Below the pieces are notes generated by a model, which was not told the origin of the DNA, did not search any database, and worked only from the letters and a program-made list of their open reading frames with translations. Shown piece after piece: positions 1-8,451 of a DNA stretch of 20,148 nt. The DNA is taken from positions 1 to 20,148 of the IMG/VR virus record IMGVR_UViG_3300037042_002387. One strand, given 5' to 3'. This stretch comes from a virus. How positions within the stretch are numbered: position 1 is the first letter of the stretch; each line of letters opens with the position of its first letter. The position numbers and the translations under genes are program-made.

Positions 1-2
1 TC

Positions 3-1691
3 GCATTAGGTTATGCGATTAACGCTTTAATAGATTTTGTTAGTAATACTGATGATGCGACTGCGGCTCAAGAACGACTCGCTAAACAACTTGCAACTGT
101 CAATCAAATCTTGGAGATGGATCTGGCGGATGCTGCCAGACGACAGAAACTCCGTATAGCAGAACTCAAAAGAGATGGTGCTGATGAGAAACAAATAAGG
201 GAACAAGGGGTTGCTGACCTCAAGGAAAACTTGAAATTAACTCAACAGGCATTAGAGGAAAATAGATTATTAGAGAGTAAGGTATTAAGAACAGGTGAGG
301 GGGAATTAAAAGAGGTCTATGCTCAACAATACGCACTTGAGGAAAAACAAGCACAACTAATCAATGACATTAGGGTTCAGACAATCAATAACGAAACTGA
401 AGCCAATAAAGAGAGAGAGGCACAAAGACAAAAGAACCTTGTATCTGCTCAAAAGGCAGCGACAGAAGAGTTAAAAATAGAACAAGAAAAAGAAAGAAAA
501 TTAAAAGAAGCACAAGCAGTTCAGAGAGAGGCTGAATTGTCATTATTGGATGCTCAAGATAGAGAAATTCAAGAGAGGATTACAAGATTCAATAGTGAGT
601 TAGTCAAACTTAAAGAAGCAGGATATACAGATTTTACAGCATTAGAAGAGGAGTTTAGAATTGATATTGATGCGATTGATTCCAAATATAATGAGGAGAG
701 AAAAACAAAAGAAAAACAAGAAGCGGATGATGCTATAATCAGAGCGAAGGAAAGACAAGATGCTTTTTTACAAGAACTTGATTCAAGAAGTCAGGCGGAA
801 ATCACAAGTATTCAAAACAAGTATGGTGATTTTGCAAGGTTCGATGAAATGTATTATGAGGAACTACGAAATCAATATACTCAAGATGAAACATCACTAC
901 GAAATGCACTTGCTAAAAAGGAAATAACTCAAGCAGAATATGATAAAAGATTTGCTCAAACCTCAAGGGCTCGTAGAGAATTAGATAAATTAGAAACTAC
1001 TTCATCTCTTGAAAAAACTCAACTGATTGGGGATGCGTTTGGTCAATTATCAAATATTGTTGGTCAGGAAACTGCGGTAGGAAAAGGATTTGCGGTCGCA
1101 AAAGCAACCATTGATACTTATTCATCTGCGGTGTCCGCATATAACGCATTAGTAGGTATTCCTGTAATTGGTCCGGCATTAGCCGCAATTGCGGCAGGAG
1201 CCGCAGTCGCATCAGGTATTGCTACGGTGAAGAAAATTGTGGCAGTTCAAGTTCCAAACTCACCAGGTGGAGGGGGAGGTAATTTACAGACAACACCATC
1301 AGGACCAGCAGAGAGACCATCAGCAATAAATGTGTCCGCATCACCAATCAAGTTTGCGGTTGGTGGATTGGTAAGAGGGCCTGGATCTGAAACATCAGAT
1401 TCAATACCAGCAATGTTGAGTGATGGGGAGTTTGTTGTAAATGCTCGTTCAACAAGATTATTTCAACCCATATTAGCAGCAATAAACTCATCATCAGATG
1501 TACCAGGTTTTGCTATGGGAGGATTGGTAGATAAAGACAGAAATAGACCAGCAAAAGACAATACAGACAGCATAGCAGAAGCAATCAATGTCGCATTCAG
1601 AGACCAACCTATTAGAACTTATGTTACTGCGGGTGAGATTTCAAACGAACAACAATTCGATAGAATCATAAAATCCCGTTCTTTAATATAA
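3..1691 (+). CDS. Phage tail tape measure protein, C-terminal part (5' end outside the window)
   Basis: The reading frame is open from the left edge (position 3), so the TTG at 111 is not a start and the gene begins upstream. About 560 residues are visible. The first two thirds are highly charged, Glu/Lys/Gln-rich coiled coil. A hydrophobic, Ala/Gly-rich segment follows (SAYNALVGIPVIGPALAAIA and beyond, about nt 1130-1250), then a Gly-rich linker (SPGGGGG). The tail holds two AxGGLV motifs flanking SDSIPAMLSDGEFVVNA, a C-terminal signature common in tape measure proteins. In the family this protein sets tail length inside the tube and helps DNA entry through the envelope. It implies a long-tailed phage (siphovirus- or myovirus-like). 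The next gene starts 37 nt downstream. Identification is strong; the N-terminal part cannot be judged. Confidence 0.9.
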   Translation, partial: ALGYAINALIDFVSNTDDATAAQERLAKQLATVNQILEMDLADAARRQKLRIAELKRDGADEKQIREQGVADLKENLKLTQQALEENRLLESKVLRTGEGELKEVYAQQYALEEKQAQLINDIRVQTINNETEANKEREAQRQKNLVSAQKAATEELKIEQEKERKLKEAQAVQREAELSLLDAQDREIQERITRFNSELVKLKEAGYTDFTALEEEFRIDIDAIDSKYNEERKTKEKQEADDAIIRAKERQDAFLQELDSRSQAEITSIQNKYGDFARFDEMYYEELRNQYTQDETSLRNALAKKEITQAEYDKRFAQTSRARRELDKLETTSSLEKTQLIGDAFGQLSNIVGQETAVGKGFAVAKATIDTYSSAVSAYNALVGIPVIGPALAAIAAGAAVASGIATVKKIVAVQVPNSPGGGGGNLQTTPSGPAERPSAINVSASPIKFAVGGLVRGPGSETSDSIPAMLSDGEFVVNARSTRLFQPILAAINSSSDVPGFAMGGLVDKDRNRPAKDNTDSIAEAINVAFRDQPIRTYVTAGEISNEQQFDRIIKSRSLI

Positions 1692-1714
1692 GAATGGTAA
1701 TTTTTTAAGTTTTT

Positions 1715-1724
1715 TATATTTATA
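1715..1724 (+). promoter_or_regulatory. TATATTTATA motif before the protease gene
   Basis: A TATATTTATA block ends 4 nt before the ATG at 1729. The same ten bases stand before 7260 and 16044 and at 15050. It resembles the Bacteroidetes -7 box TAnnTTTG with the last G changed to A, but no convincing -33 TTTG lies upstream. The short distance to the ATG would give a very short leader if it is a -7 box. It could instead be an A/U-rich translation enhancer. Confidence 0.35.
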
Positions 1725-1728
1725 AGTA

Positions 1729-3378
1729 ATGAATACGACAAAAATCATTGAATTATTTATTGATGACGATTATGAAGAGGCTGGTATTGAAGCAATTTCA
1801 TTAGTATCAAAACCTGCTCATGATGAAACTTGGATGGCGTTCAAGAGAGATGAATGTTCTTGTGGGACTCAACAAATGTCAGAAGAGGTGATTGACGAAT
1901 ACAGTCCTTATACGATTGTAGCAGATGATTTTTGTAGTCATAATCCAAATTTTGCTACACTTGGTGAGAGAGTTGGAGAACTTGAAAAAGATGGTTGGGA
2001 GATTGTGAGAGTAGAAAAGATTACTCCACAAGTTATCCACCAAATGAATCAACAGAAATTCTCTGATCCAAACTCACCATCATTTTTAGATACAGACAAT
2101 TATAGAGTCAGGTATAAATATGTAGGTCCAAGAGATAGTAAGAATAGACAATTCTGTGCTGATATGTTGTCCTTCAATAGAATATATCGTGAAGAAGACA
2201 TATCACAACTTTCTAACCCTGACTTTGGTGTATATGACATATTTTTATATCGTGGTTCATATAACTGCCGACATACTTGGGTTAGATTGATATACAAAAA
2301 AGAGGGTAGAATTATCAATTCAGGATCCTCCACAAGAGGTCTTGAAGATGCTGAAGCACAATCAGCAATAGCACAACCTGATACACGACCAGAAGCAACA
2401 ATCAATTCTCCAAATCCAAGCAAACAATGGAAGCCAGGAATGCCGAGAACAGGTCCAAACCTATTTGCTGAAACAGAGGGTTTAGAGGGGGCGTGTTGGG
2501 AAGGATACGAAGCGATTGGTACAAAGATATTAGATGGTAAAGAAGTCCCTAATTGTGTCCCTATTAAGATGACAGAGGACGACTTCGCTGAATCAATCTC
2601 TGACTATCCCGAAGGTGTTAAAGACGCAGCAGCGAAGGCAGTTAAGTGGGCAGAAGAGAATGGTTGGGGTTCTTGTGGAACTCAAGTGGGTAAGACAAGA
2701 GCATCACAACTCGCAAAGGGAGAACCTATTTCAGTAGATACATTAAAACGCATGTATTCCTATCTATCAAGACATAAGGTTGATTTGGAAACATCCAAAT
2801 CTTATGAAGATCAATGCGGTCGCCTCATGTATGATAGTTGGGGAGGTGAAGCCGCTTTAACTTGGTCAGAGAGAAAATTAAAACAGTTGGAGAATATGAA
2901 AATGGTATTCTCTGTTGTTGATGAAGAAAAGAAAATCATTGTTGGTGCTGCTATGGTGCCAAACAAGATGATACATAGATATGATAATTTAGGTAATCTG
3001 TATTATGTATTTTTCTCAAAGGAATCCATCAAAAAGATGGCAGACAAATTCTTAAAGGAAAAGAGAACAGATGAAACCTCAATAGAGCACAACGGATTAA
3101 AGTTGGGTTCAGACAAAGTTTATATTACAGAATCTTGGGTATCAGAAGACCCCATCTATGACAAGTCAAATAAATACGGGTTTGAATTACCTGTTGGAAC
3201 TTGGTATGTTATGATGAAGGTTAAAGATGACAAGGTTTGGAAACTAATAAAAGACAAAGCCCTTACAGGCTATTCTGTGGAGGGTCTATTCGCAGAAAAA
3301 TCGTTCTTCTCAAAGGAGGACAAACAAATAAACCAAATAAAACAATTACTTAAATCAATAAAAGATTATGACAAGTAA
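1729..3378 (+). CDS. Chimeric head morphogenesis protein: MuF-like segment plus XkdF-type (S78_2) serine protease
   Basis: 549 residues with several recognisable blocks. Residues 5-40 carry the XkdF-type N-terminal signature IEAISLVSKPAH. Residues 125-190 resemble the C-terminal end of MuF-like head morphogenesis proteins (YVGPRDSKNRQFCADML, then YRGSYNCRHTW). Residues 250-280 carry GACWEGYEAIG...PNCVPI. Residues 285-380 form a compact domain (DYPEGVKDAAAKAVKWAEEN, GWGSCGT, MYSYLSRHK, CGRLMYDSWGG). Residues 390-525 are the protease domain (IVGAAMVPNKMI, IEHNG with His454, ITESW, GYSVEG with Ser516), with His454 and Ser516 the likely catalytic pair by analogy to S78 prohead proteases. The C-terminus (525-549) is a short Lys-rich helix. 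Expected role: processing of scaffold and capsid during prohead maturation. The next gene overlaps its end by 11 nt. The protease assignment is good; the MuF-like segment is an inference from Cys/His spacing and wording of the motif. Confidence 0.75.
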   Translation: MNTTKIIELFIDDDYEEAGIEAISLVSKPAHDETWMAFKRDECSCGTQQMSEEVIDEYSPYTIVADDFCSHNPNFATLGERVGELEKDGWEIVRVEKITPQVIHQMNQQKFSDPNSPSFLDTDNYRVRYKYVGPRDSKNRQFCADMLSFNRIYREEDISQLSNPDFGVYDIFLYRGSYNCRHTWVRLIYKKEGRIINSGSSTRGLEDAEAQSAIAQPDTRPEATINSPNPSKQWKPGMPRTGPNLFAETEGLEGACWEGYEAIGTKILDGKEVPNCVPIKMTEDDFAESISDYPEGVKDAAAKAVKWAEENGWGSCGTQVGKTRASQLAKGEPISVDTLKRMYSYLSRHKVDLETSKSYEDQCGRLMYDSWGGEAALTWSERKLKQLENMKMVFSVVDEEKKIIVGAAMVPNKMIHRYDNLGNLYYVFFSKESIKKMADKFLKEKRTDETSIEHNGLKLGSDKVYITESWVSEDPIYDKSNKYGFELPVGTWYVMMKVKDDKVWKLIKDKALTGYSVEGLFAEKSFFSKEDKQINQIKQLLKSIKDYDK

Positions 3379-4393
3379 AGAAGCAATCAAAAGAATAATG
3401 AATGTTCTAAATTTCACCAGTCAAAAGTTTTATGAGTCAAAAACCGAACAAGGTGTGGCTATGAAAATGGAAGATGAATTGGAGGTTGGAAAAGTTCTTT
3501 ATGTTGTGACTGACGAAGGTATGATTCCTGCTCCAAGTGGAAACCACATTATGGAGGACGGCACTGAAATCGAAGTCGATGAGATGGGTTCTGTTTCTAA
3601 AATCAAAATGGGGGATTACACCTATGGAGAAACTGAAGACGAAAAGTTGGAAGACAAAAAGAAAAAAGAAGACATCGTAGATGAAGATATGGCTGAATCC
3701 CAAGAAATGGAAATCCCTATGGAAGATGGAGACATCAAACTTAAAGATGGATCCGTTCTACGAATGGGTAGTGATTCTATGGAATCAGGAGTTAAAGTTA
3801 AAAAAGTCGGTTATGATGGTACATTGTCAGCAATTGCTGATGGTACTTATGAGACAAGTGGAGGTAAAATGTTGAATATCGTAGGTGGTCAAATTCAAGG
3901 AGTTCAATCCAAAGCGGCAGATGAAGCCAGAGGTGGAATGTTCGTTGAAGCGAAAACCGCAGATGGAGCAACAGTAGATTCCTCAACTTATGATGTAGGA
4001 GAAAAAATTGAACTTGTAAAAGAGGACGGTGAGAAGGTTCCAGCACCTGATGGTGAGCATCAAGTAATGCTAAAAGATTCTGAAGGAAAAGAAGTCAAAA
4101 TCAGAGTTATGGTAAAAGACGGAAAAATTGTTGAGAGAGAGAATGTTGAAGAGAAGGCTGACGAGTTCGCAGCACTTGCTGAAGCGTTTGCTACAACAAT
4201 TAAGAGGTTGGAAATCAAACTTGATGAAATGGCTAAAAAGAATGAGGTTCTTGAAGCGAAATTCCAAAAGTTCTCTAATGAGCCTGCTGGTTCAAGAGTA
4301 ACTAAAAATCAACCAATAAACAATGATTCGTTTTCTTCCCTTAATTCAAAGGTGGAAGGATTCAGAAGATTGAGAGAGAGTATGTCTCGATAA
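3368..4393 (+). CDS. Acidic repeat and coiled-coil protein, probable capsid scaffold
   Basis: 341 residues, very acidic. The body holds three degenerate repeats of a beta-rich unit built around xPAPxGxHxMxDGxExxV: residues about 40-80 (IPAPSGNHIMEDGTEIEVDE), 115-165 (IPMEDGDIKLKDGSVLRM) and 215-260 (VPAPDGEHQVMLKDSEGKEV). The C-terminal 80 residues form a helix with heptad-like spacing (FAALAEAFATTIKRLEIKLD), followed by a basic/polar tail. Position directly between the protease and the major capsid gene, acidic charge and terminal coiled coil all fit a scaffolding protein cleaved by the upstream protease. The ATG at 3368 lies inside the end of the protease gene, suggesting coupled translation. 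Scaffold function is inferred from context, not from a motif. Confidence 0.55.
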   Translation: MTSKEAIKRIMNVLNFTSQKFYESKTEQGVAMKMEDELEVGKVLYVVTDEGMIPAPSGNHIMEDGTEIEVDEMGSVSKIKMGDYTYGETEDEKLEDKKKKEDIVDEDMAESQEMEIPMEDGDIKLKDGSVLRMGSDSMESGVKVKKVGYDGTLSAIADGTYETSGGKMLNIVGGQIQGVQSKAADEARGGMFVEAKTADGATVDSSTYDVGEKIELVKEDGEKVPAPDGEHQVMLKDSEGKEVKIRVMVKDGKIVERENVEEKADEFAALAEAFATTIKRLEIKLDEMAKKNEVLEAKFQKFSNEPAGSRVTKNQPINNDSFSSLNSKVEGFRRLRESMSR

Positions 4394-4420
4394 TTAAATA
4401 AAAATAAAATAATAAATAAA

Positions 4421-5392
4421 ATGAAAAAAAATCTTTCAAAATTACAATTTTCTTATGATTTGGGAGGCTTATCTGCGTATGTGGATCAGTTAAACTCTGA
4501 CATCATATCGGAAGCAGTATTGTCTCCAGTGACAATGAATTATGTGAATGTAATTCCTGGTATCAAAGGAACACAGAATGTCAATTTGCTATCTGAAACT
4601 CTTTCTGTTCAAACAGGTACTACTTGTGGATGGAATAACGAAGGTGCTGTAACTTTCACCGTGGCACCTTTAACGGTTCAAGCATTAAAAGTAAATCAAT
4701 CCCTTTGCTTACAGGAACTTAACACTCTTTGGTTAGGTCAGTATATGAATAGTGGATCATACAATGAGACCGCTCCATTTGAGGCTGCGATAATCGACCT
4801 TCAGACAAAGCAAATCAAGAGATATAATGAGGACTTGTTGTGGAATGCGTCATCAGGAACATCAACATTCTCTGGTTTCAAAGAATTATTCGCAAACACT
4901 GCTGGTGTTGTTAAATTGACAGGTCAAACTGCTCTATGTTCTGTAACAGGTTCTTCTACAGTTGAGAAGGCAAACGCTATATTGGCTCAAGTTGATAACT
5001 TAATCAACGCTATGGATAGAAACATCTATGAGAGAGAAGATAATATCGTGTTTATGTCTCAAACTCAATTCAAATGTTATTTGACTGCGGTTCGAAATGT
5101 CAATAATTTTTACATTGATAGTGCTGAATTCAAAATCGGTGGTACTGTTTATTCTGTATTCCATCCACAAACTAACATTAAGGTTGCGGGAGTTCCCGGA
5201 CTCAATGGCAGTAACTTAATCGTATTAGGTTCTCAACAATATTTCTTGGTTGGGGTCGATTTGGCTTCTGACGAGGATTCATTTAGAGCGTGGTGGTCAC
5301 AAGATTTTCAGGAGGTCAGAATGATGGTTGCTTGGAAATTAGGAACTGCAATAGCGTTTCCACAATATTTTGTAACGAACGGCTTATCATAA
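4421..5392 (+). CDS. Major capsid protein (HK97-like)
   Basis: 323 residues, with the size, composition and position of an HK97-fold major capsid protein. Features seen: an N-terminal arm (LSKLQFSYDLGGLSAYVDQL), a region with NVIPGIKGTQNVNLL that resembles the E-loop/P-domain entry, a long helix region (APFEAAIIDLQTKQIKRYNE), MDRNIYEREDNIVFMSQTQF in the A-domain, and a C-terminal stretch with DFQEVRMMVAWKLGTAIAFP. The neighbours are scaffold/protease upstream and a probable tail tube protein downstream. The leader is pure A/T (aataaataaa) with no Shine-Dalgarno, as is usual for highly expressed Bacteroidetes genes. No sign of truncation. I cannot place it in a named family but am fairly confident of the role. 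Confidence 0.8.
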   Translation: MKKNLSKLQFSYDLGGLSAYVDQLNSDIISEAVLSPVTMNYVNVIPGIKGTQNVNLLSETLSVQTGTTCGWNNEGAVTFTVAPLTVQALKVNQSLCLQELNTLWLGQYMNSGSYNETAPFEAAIIDLQTKQIKRYNEDLLWNASSGTSTFSGFKELFANTAGVVKLTGQTALCSVTGSSTVEKANAILAQVDNLINAMDRNIYEREDNIVFMSQTQFKCYLTAVRNVNNFYIDSAEFKIGGTVYSVFHPQTNIKVAGVPGLNGSNLIVLGSQQYFLVGVDLASDEDSFRAWWSQDFQEVRMMVAWKLGTAIAFPQYFVTNGLS

Positions 5393-5404
5393 TCCAAATA
5401 TTAT

Positions 5405-5427
5405 TTGGGGAGGGTTTTCCTCCCCAA
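5405..5427 (+). terminator. Hairpin after the major capsid gene
   Basis: Perfect 9-bp stem TTGGGGAGG/CCTCCCCAA with a 5-nt loop, starting 12 nt after the capsid stop codon. There is no T-run after it, so it may be a partial terminator or a 3'-end stabiliser that raises capsid mRNA relative to downstream genes. Confidence 0.55.
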
Positions 5428-5463
5428 TTGAACAAATAAACAAAAAATATAAATTTATACAGA

Positions 5464-5991
5464 ATGGCTTGTAATTTAACAGCGGGTATTCAACTTGGAT
5501 GTAGAGACAACACAGGGGGTTTAGCAACTCTTTGGATTACTGATTACACAAATGTAACCAGTTTGACATCTAACACAGGTGATACGATTACCGCAATATC
5601 AGGAACAGGAACATTTTATGAATTCCAATTGATAAGAACCTCATCACAACTAACTGAAACAGTGAATGCTTCGTTAGAAAATGGTACAGTTTTCTATCAA
5701 GGGGAAATCGTAACTTATTTCAGCAAACTTGGTCAAGACAAGAGAAACATCTTGAAGACCCTTGCTCAATCACAGAGATTGGCAATCGTGGCAGAAGATA
5801 ATAATGGTCAGTATTTCTATTTGGGTCAAACCTACGGCTGTTTCATCAGTGCTGGTACATCAGTAACTGGTAAGGCTCTTGGAGATGCGAATGGATACAA
5901 TATGACCTTCCAATATCTCGAACCAAATCCAATGAATCAACTATCAGGTTCTTTAGCGTCAATCGCTACAGGAATCACAGTTCAAGGATAA
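5464..5991 (+). CDS. Probable tail tube (major tail) protein
   Basis: 175 residues beginning MACNLTAGIQLGCRDNTGGL. Beta-rich, with a central charged helix (GQDKRNILKTLAQSQRLAIV) and a C-terminal GYNMTFQYLEPNPMNQLSG stretch that resembles the end of tail tube or similar self-assembling beta-barrel proteins. Length, position straight after the capsid gene and flanking hairpins on both sides fit an abundant structural protein. Hairpins just before and just after it suggest its transcript level is set independently. It could instead be a head decoration or stopper protein. The start at 5464 lies just after a palindromic TATAAATTTATA; there is no Shine-Dalgarno. Confidence 0.5.
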   Translation: MACNLTAGIQLGCRDNTGGLATLWITDYTNVTSLTSNTGDTITAISGTGTFYEFQLIRTSSQLTETVNASLENGTVFYQGEIVTYFSKLGQDKRNILKTLAQSQRLAIVAEDNNGQYFYLGQTYGCFISAGTSVTGKALGDANGYNMTFQYLEPNPMNQLSGSLASIATGITVQG

Positions 5992-6006
5992 TAAAAAGTA
6001 ATATTC

Positions 6007-6033
6007 AACATGGGGACAAACTGTCCCCATGTT
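6007..6033 (+). terminator. Perfect 12-bp hairpin after the probable tube gene
   Basis: Stem AACATGGGGACA pairs with TGTCCCCATGTT around a 3-nt loop (AAC), 16 nt after the stop at 5991. What follows is A/T-rich (atatttaattt) rather than a T-run, so termination is probably partial. The right arm contains an ATG (6029) in frame with the next gene, which is better seen as part of the hairpin than as the start. Confidence 0.6.
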
Positions 6034-6046
6034 ATATTTAATTTAT

Positions 6047-7231
6047 ATGCTGATAATCAAAACCAATCAATTAAATTCCCTCGTGGTAACCGTATCGCAG
6101 AACTCTACGATACCAAACCCTGAATGGTTATTTTCCTTCACACACATTTTTTCCAAACAACAGGTTAGATTTATTCCGACTGACATATCTGTATCAAGAA
6201 GTAGATATGATGAGTTTGAATTTATTGAAGGACAAGGTGTTGGTGAGATTGCCTTCCCGTTCGAAGGTCAGTACAATTATGCAATTTTTCAACAGCCAAG
6301 TGGATCGGGGAATCTAAATCCTGCTCTATCAGATGGTGCTGTTGAATATGGAACTGCGATTGTACTTGTGTCATCAGCAGACACAACAAATGAATACTAT
6401 GTTGAGTTTATTTCTAATAATGAATTTAACTCAAATTACATATTTGCGCCAAATGAGTTGAATCCACCAACTCCAACTGCGAGTGCTACACCAACAACAA
6501 CTCCAACTCCAACTACAACAAATACACAAACTCCAACACCAACAAATACTCAAACACCAACTACTACTCCAACACCAACTACTACTCCAACACCAAGTCC
6601 ATTACCACCAACAACAACTTTTATTACATCCACAGGTATTACAACAACAGGAACAACATACACATTTAATGATGTTCCTATTGGTGGTAGTGGGTTGATT
6701 GCTGTTTCAACACACGCAGAAGGGACATCAGGAAGAACACTGACTTCGGTTTCTATAAATGGTGTTTCAGCAACCATAGCATCTCAAATAAATGGTGGTG
6801 CCACCTTACCAACTAATACTAATACAGGAATAGTTTATTTAAGAGTTACAGGTGGAACGACAGCAAATATTACAATAACTTATTCATCATCAGTTTTTAG
6901 ATGTGGTATTGGAGTTTGGAGAATACAAAATAATATTAGTGATACACCAATACAATCTCAAACATCACAATCAAACTTTGGTACAGGATTGACAATAACA
7001 TTTACAGGATTGAGCACCAATAATATTGGTATTTGTGCTCAAACTAATGGAATACATAATACACCTATAACTTGGACTAATGCCACCGAAGATTATGATT
7101 TTGATTTTGGTGATTTTACATTTCGTATATCAGGTGCAGATTTCATTACTACAAGCGCAGGAAATAGGACAGTATCAACATCACATCCAAACTCCAACGC
7201 AAATGGTTTAGTTGGAGTTGTATGGAGTTAA
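6047..7231 (+). CDS. Structural protein with Thr/Pro linker joining two beta domains
   Basis: 394 residues from the ATG at 6047. An in-frame ATG at 6029 lies in the arm of a strong hairpin and is a less likely start. Residues 1-138 are a globular beta-rich domain (LVVTVSQNSTIPNPEWLFSF, VRFIPTDISVSRSRYDEFEF, GQYNYAIFQQP). About 50 residues of Thr/Pro/Asn/Gln low-complexity linker follow (nt 6464-6619). The C-terminal 200 residues are Ser/Thr/Asn/Gly-rich and beta-sandwich-like (TGITTTGTTYTFNDVPIGGS, TLTSVSINGVSATI, FRCGIGVWRIQ), ending VGVVWS. This layout, a virion-anchoring domain, stiff linker and exposed binding domain, fits a capsid- or tail-exposed adhesin. Function is inferred; I recognise no named family. 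It sits between the tube and portal genes. Confidence 0.6.
   Translation: MLIIKTNQLNSLVVTVSQNSTIPNPEWLFSFTHIFSKQQVRFIPTDISVSRSRYDEFEFIEGQGVGEIAFPFEGQYNYAIFQQPSGSGNLNPALSDGAVEYGTAIVLVSSADTTNEYYVEFISNNEFNSNYIFAPNELNPPTPTASATPTTTPTPTTTNTQTPTPTNTQTPTTTPTPTTTPTPSPLPPTTTFITSTGITTTGTTYTFNDVPIGGSGLIAVSTHAEGTSGRTLTSVSINGVSATIASQINGGATLPTNTNTGIVYLRVTGGTTANITITYSSSVFRCGIGVWRIQNNISDTPIQSQTSQSNFGTGLTITFTGLSTNNIGICAQTNGIHNTPITWTNATEDYDFDFGDFTFRISGADFITTSAGNRTVSTSHPNSNANGLVGVVWS
6464..6619 (+). repeat. Thr/Pro-coding low-complexity tract with an 18-bp tandem repeat
   Basis: Built of ACA/ACT/CCA codons. It contains two perfect head-to-tail copies of ACTACTACTCCAACACCA (6560-6577, 6578-6595), coding TTTPTP, with looser copies around them. 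Such tracts expand and contract in whole codons, so the linker length could vary without a frameshift. Confidence 0.85.
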
Positions 7232-7244
7232 TCATGACAAATAA

Positions 7245-7254
7245 TATATTTATA
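7245..7254 (+). promoter_or_regulatory. TATATTTATA motif before the portal gene
   Basis: Exact TATATTTATA, ending 5 nt before the ATG at 7260. Same motif and nearly the same spacing as before the protease gene (1715). No clear -33 box at the expected distance. Confidence 0.35.
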
Positions 7255-7259
7255 GATAT

Positions 7260-8450
7260 ATGGAAGATAAAAAAATAGATAGTGATTTATTCAGAGTGTT
7301 TCAAGGACAACAAGCACGAGTACCAATCATTGAAGAACAGCCAGGATATAATAATAGAACGCCGTGGGTATTCTACGGTATCGCAAATCTTGCTCCCCAA
7401 GAACTAATCCGTCTCTACAACAGTTCTCCGACCCACAGAGCGTCGATAATGTCAAAGTGGTATGGTGTTAGGGGTGAAGAAATATCGTTGAAGGACGGGG
7501 ATAATTCTCGTCTTATGATGGTAAATTCATTGGGAGATTCCTTATATGATATTTGGAATAAATGCACTTTGGATTTTATTCTTTATGGAGCATTTGCTGT
7601 CAATATTGTCTATAAAAGAGATAGGGATTTAGGGTTTGAAATGTATGCTATGGATGCATCAAAATTGAGAGCCGAGAGAAATGACCTTAATGACCATGTG
7701 AATAATTACTATTACTCTTCTGATTGGGCTAATATTAAAAAGTTTCCACCAAGAAAATTACCAGCAATGAATTTCAATGCTGATGACCCATCACAGGTAT
7801 TTTATTATACAACTCACACACCTGGCGCAGAATACTATGCCTGTCCAACATATTGGGGAGGTGCTACAAGTATTTCAACAGAGGTGGAAATATACAACTG
7901 GTTTCACTCAAATATTGTTAATGGATTACAACCATCTTTATTTGTGGCTCTCAATTCAGGAATTCCTGCACCTGAACAGAGACAAGAGATTTTTGAGACC
8001 TTAACCGCAAAATATGGAGGAAGCAACAATCCTGGTAAGTTGATGCTGACCTTTGCTAATTCCAAAGAAGAAGCACCTGAAATCACATCAATCGGTACAA
8101 ATGGAACTGATACAATGTTTATTGAATTAGCAAAAAAGGTTCAAGAGTCGATTCTCACCAGCCATCAGGTCTCCTCGGCGAATTTGTTGGGTATTCAAAC
8201 TCCGGGATCTTTGGGGGTTCCGGATCATCTAGAAGCACAAAACCATTTTCAGCACCTTGTAATTTTTCCCATCCAAAAAGAGATTCGTGGTGTGTTCGAG
8301 AAATTATTAAGATTGAGAGATAACAAACCAGCAGAAATAGAAATTAAACAATTTGAGATGGTAACCACTCCTGACGCAGCACCTATTGAAACGGTGAATG
8401 TAAATAAGGATGTTGCTGTTGATGAAAATAAAGACGAAACCATAGTATAA
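7260..8450 (+). CDS. Phage portal protein (PBSX-type)
   Basis: 396 residues matching the PBSX-type phage portal family in layout: an N-terminal region with PWVFYGIANLAPQELIRLYN, a core with LGDSLYDIWNKCTLDFILYG and GFEMYAMDASKLRAERND, the YYTTHTPGAEYYACPTYWGG segment, the stem region NWFHSNIVNGLQPSLFVALN, and the crown-side PGKLMLTFANSKEEAPEI plus SILTSHQVSSANLLGI. It forms the dodecameric ring at the capsid vertex through which DNA is packaged and to which the tail attaches. The C-terminus (DVAVDENKDETIV) is acidic and disordered. Only 1 nt separates it from the adaptor gene downstream. Its position after the capsid gene and far from the terminase is unusual. Family call is firm. Confidence 0.9.
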   Translation: MEDKKIDSDLFRVFQGQQARVPIIEEQPGYNNRTPWVFYGIANLAPQELIRLYNSSPTHRASIMSKWYGVRGEEISLKDGDNSRLMMVNSLGDSLYDIWNKCTLDFILYGAFAVNIVYKRDRDLGFEMYAMDASKLRAERNDLNDHVNNYYYSSDWANIKKFPPRKLPAMNFNADDPSQVFYYTTHTPGAEYYACPTYWGGATSISTEVEIYNWFHSNIVNGLQPSLFVALNSGIPAPEQRQEIFETLTAKYGGSNNPGKLMLTFANSKEEAPEITSIGTNGTDTMFIELAKKVQESILTSHQVSSANLLGIQTPGSLGVPDHLEAQNHFQHLVIFPIQKEIRGVFEKLLRLRDNKPAEIEIKQFEMVTTPDAAPIETVNVNKDVAVDENKDETIV

Positions 8451-8451
8451 T

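Noticed and set aside
111-113. TTG as start of the tape measure gene
   Set aside because: The frame is open to the left edge and already coding upstream, so the gene is cut by the window.
6029-6046. Earlier ATG for the Thr/Pro-linker protein
   Set aside because: It lies in the right arm of a perfect 12-bp hairpin; the ATG at 6047 follows it cleanly.
6550-6777. Minus-strand frame over the Thr/Pro linker
   Set aside because: A Val/Gly-rich mirror of the repeat tract, a low-complexity shadow.
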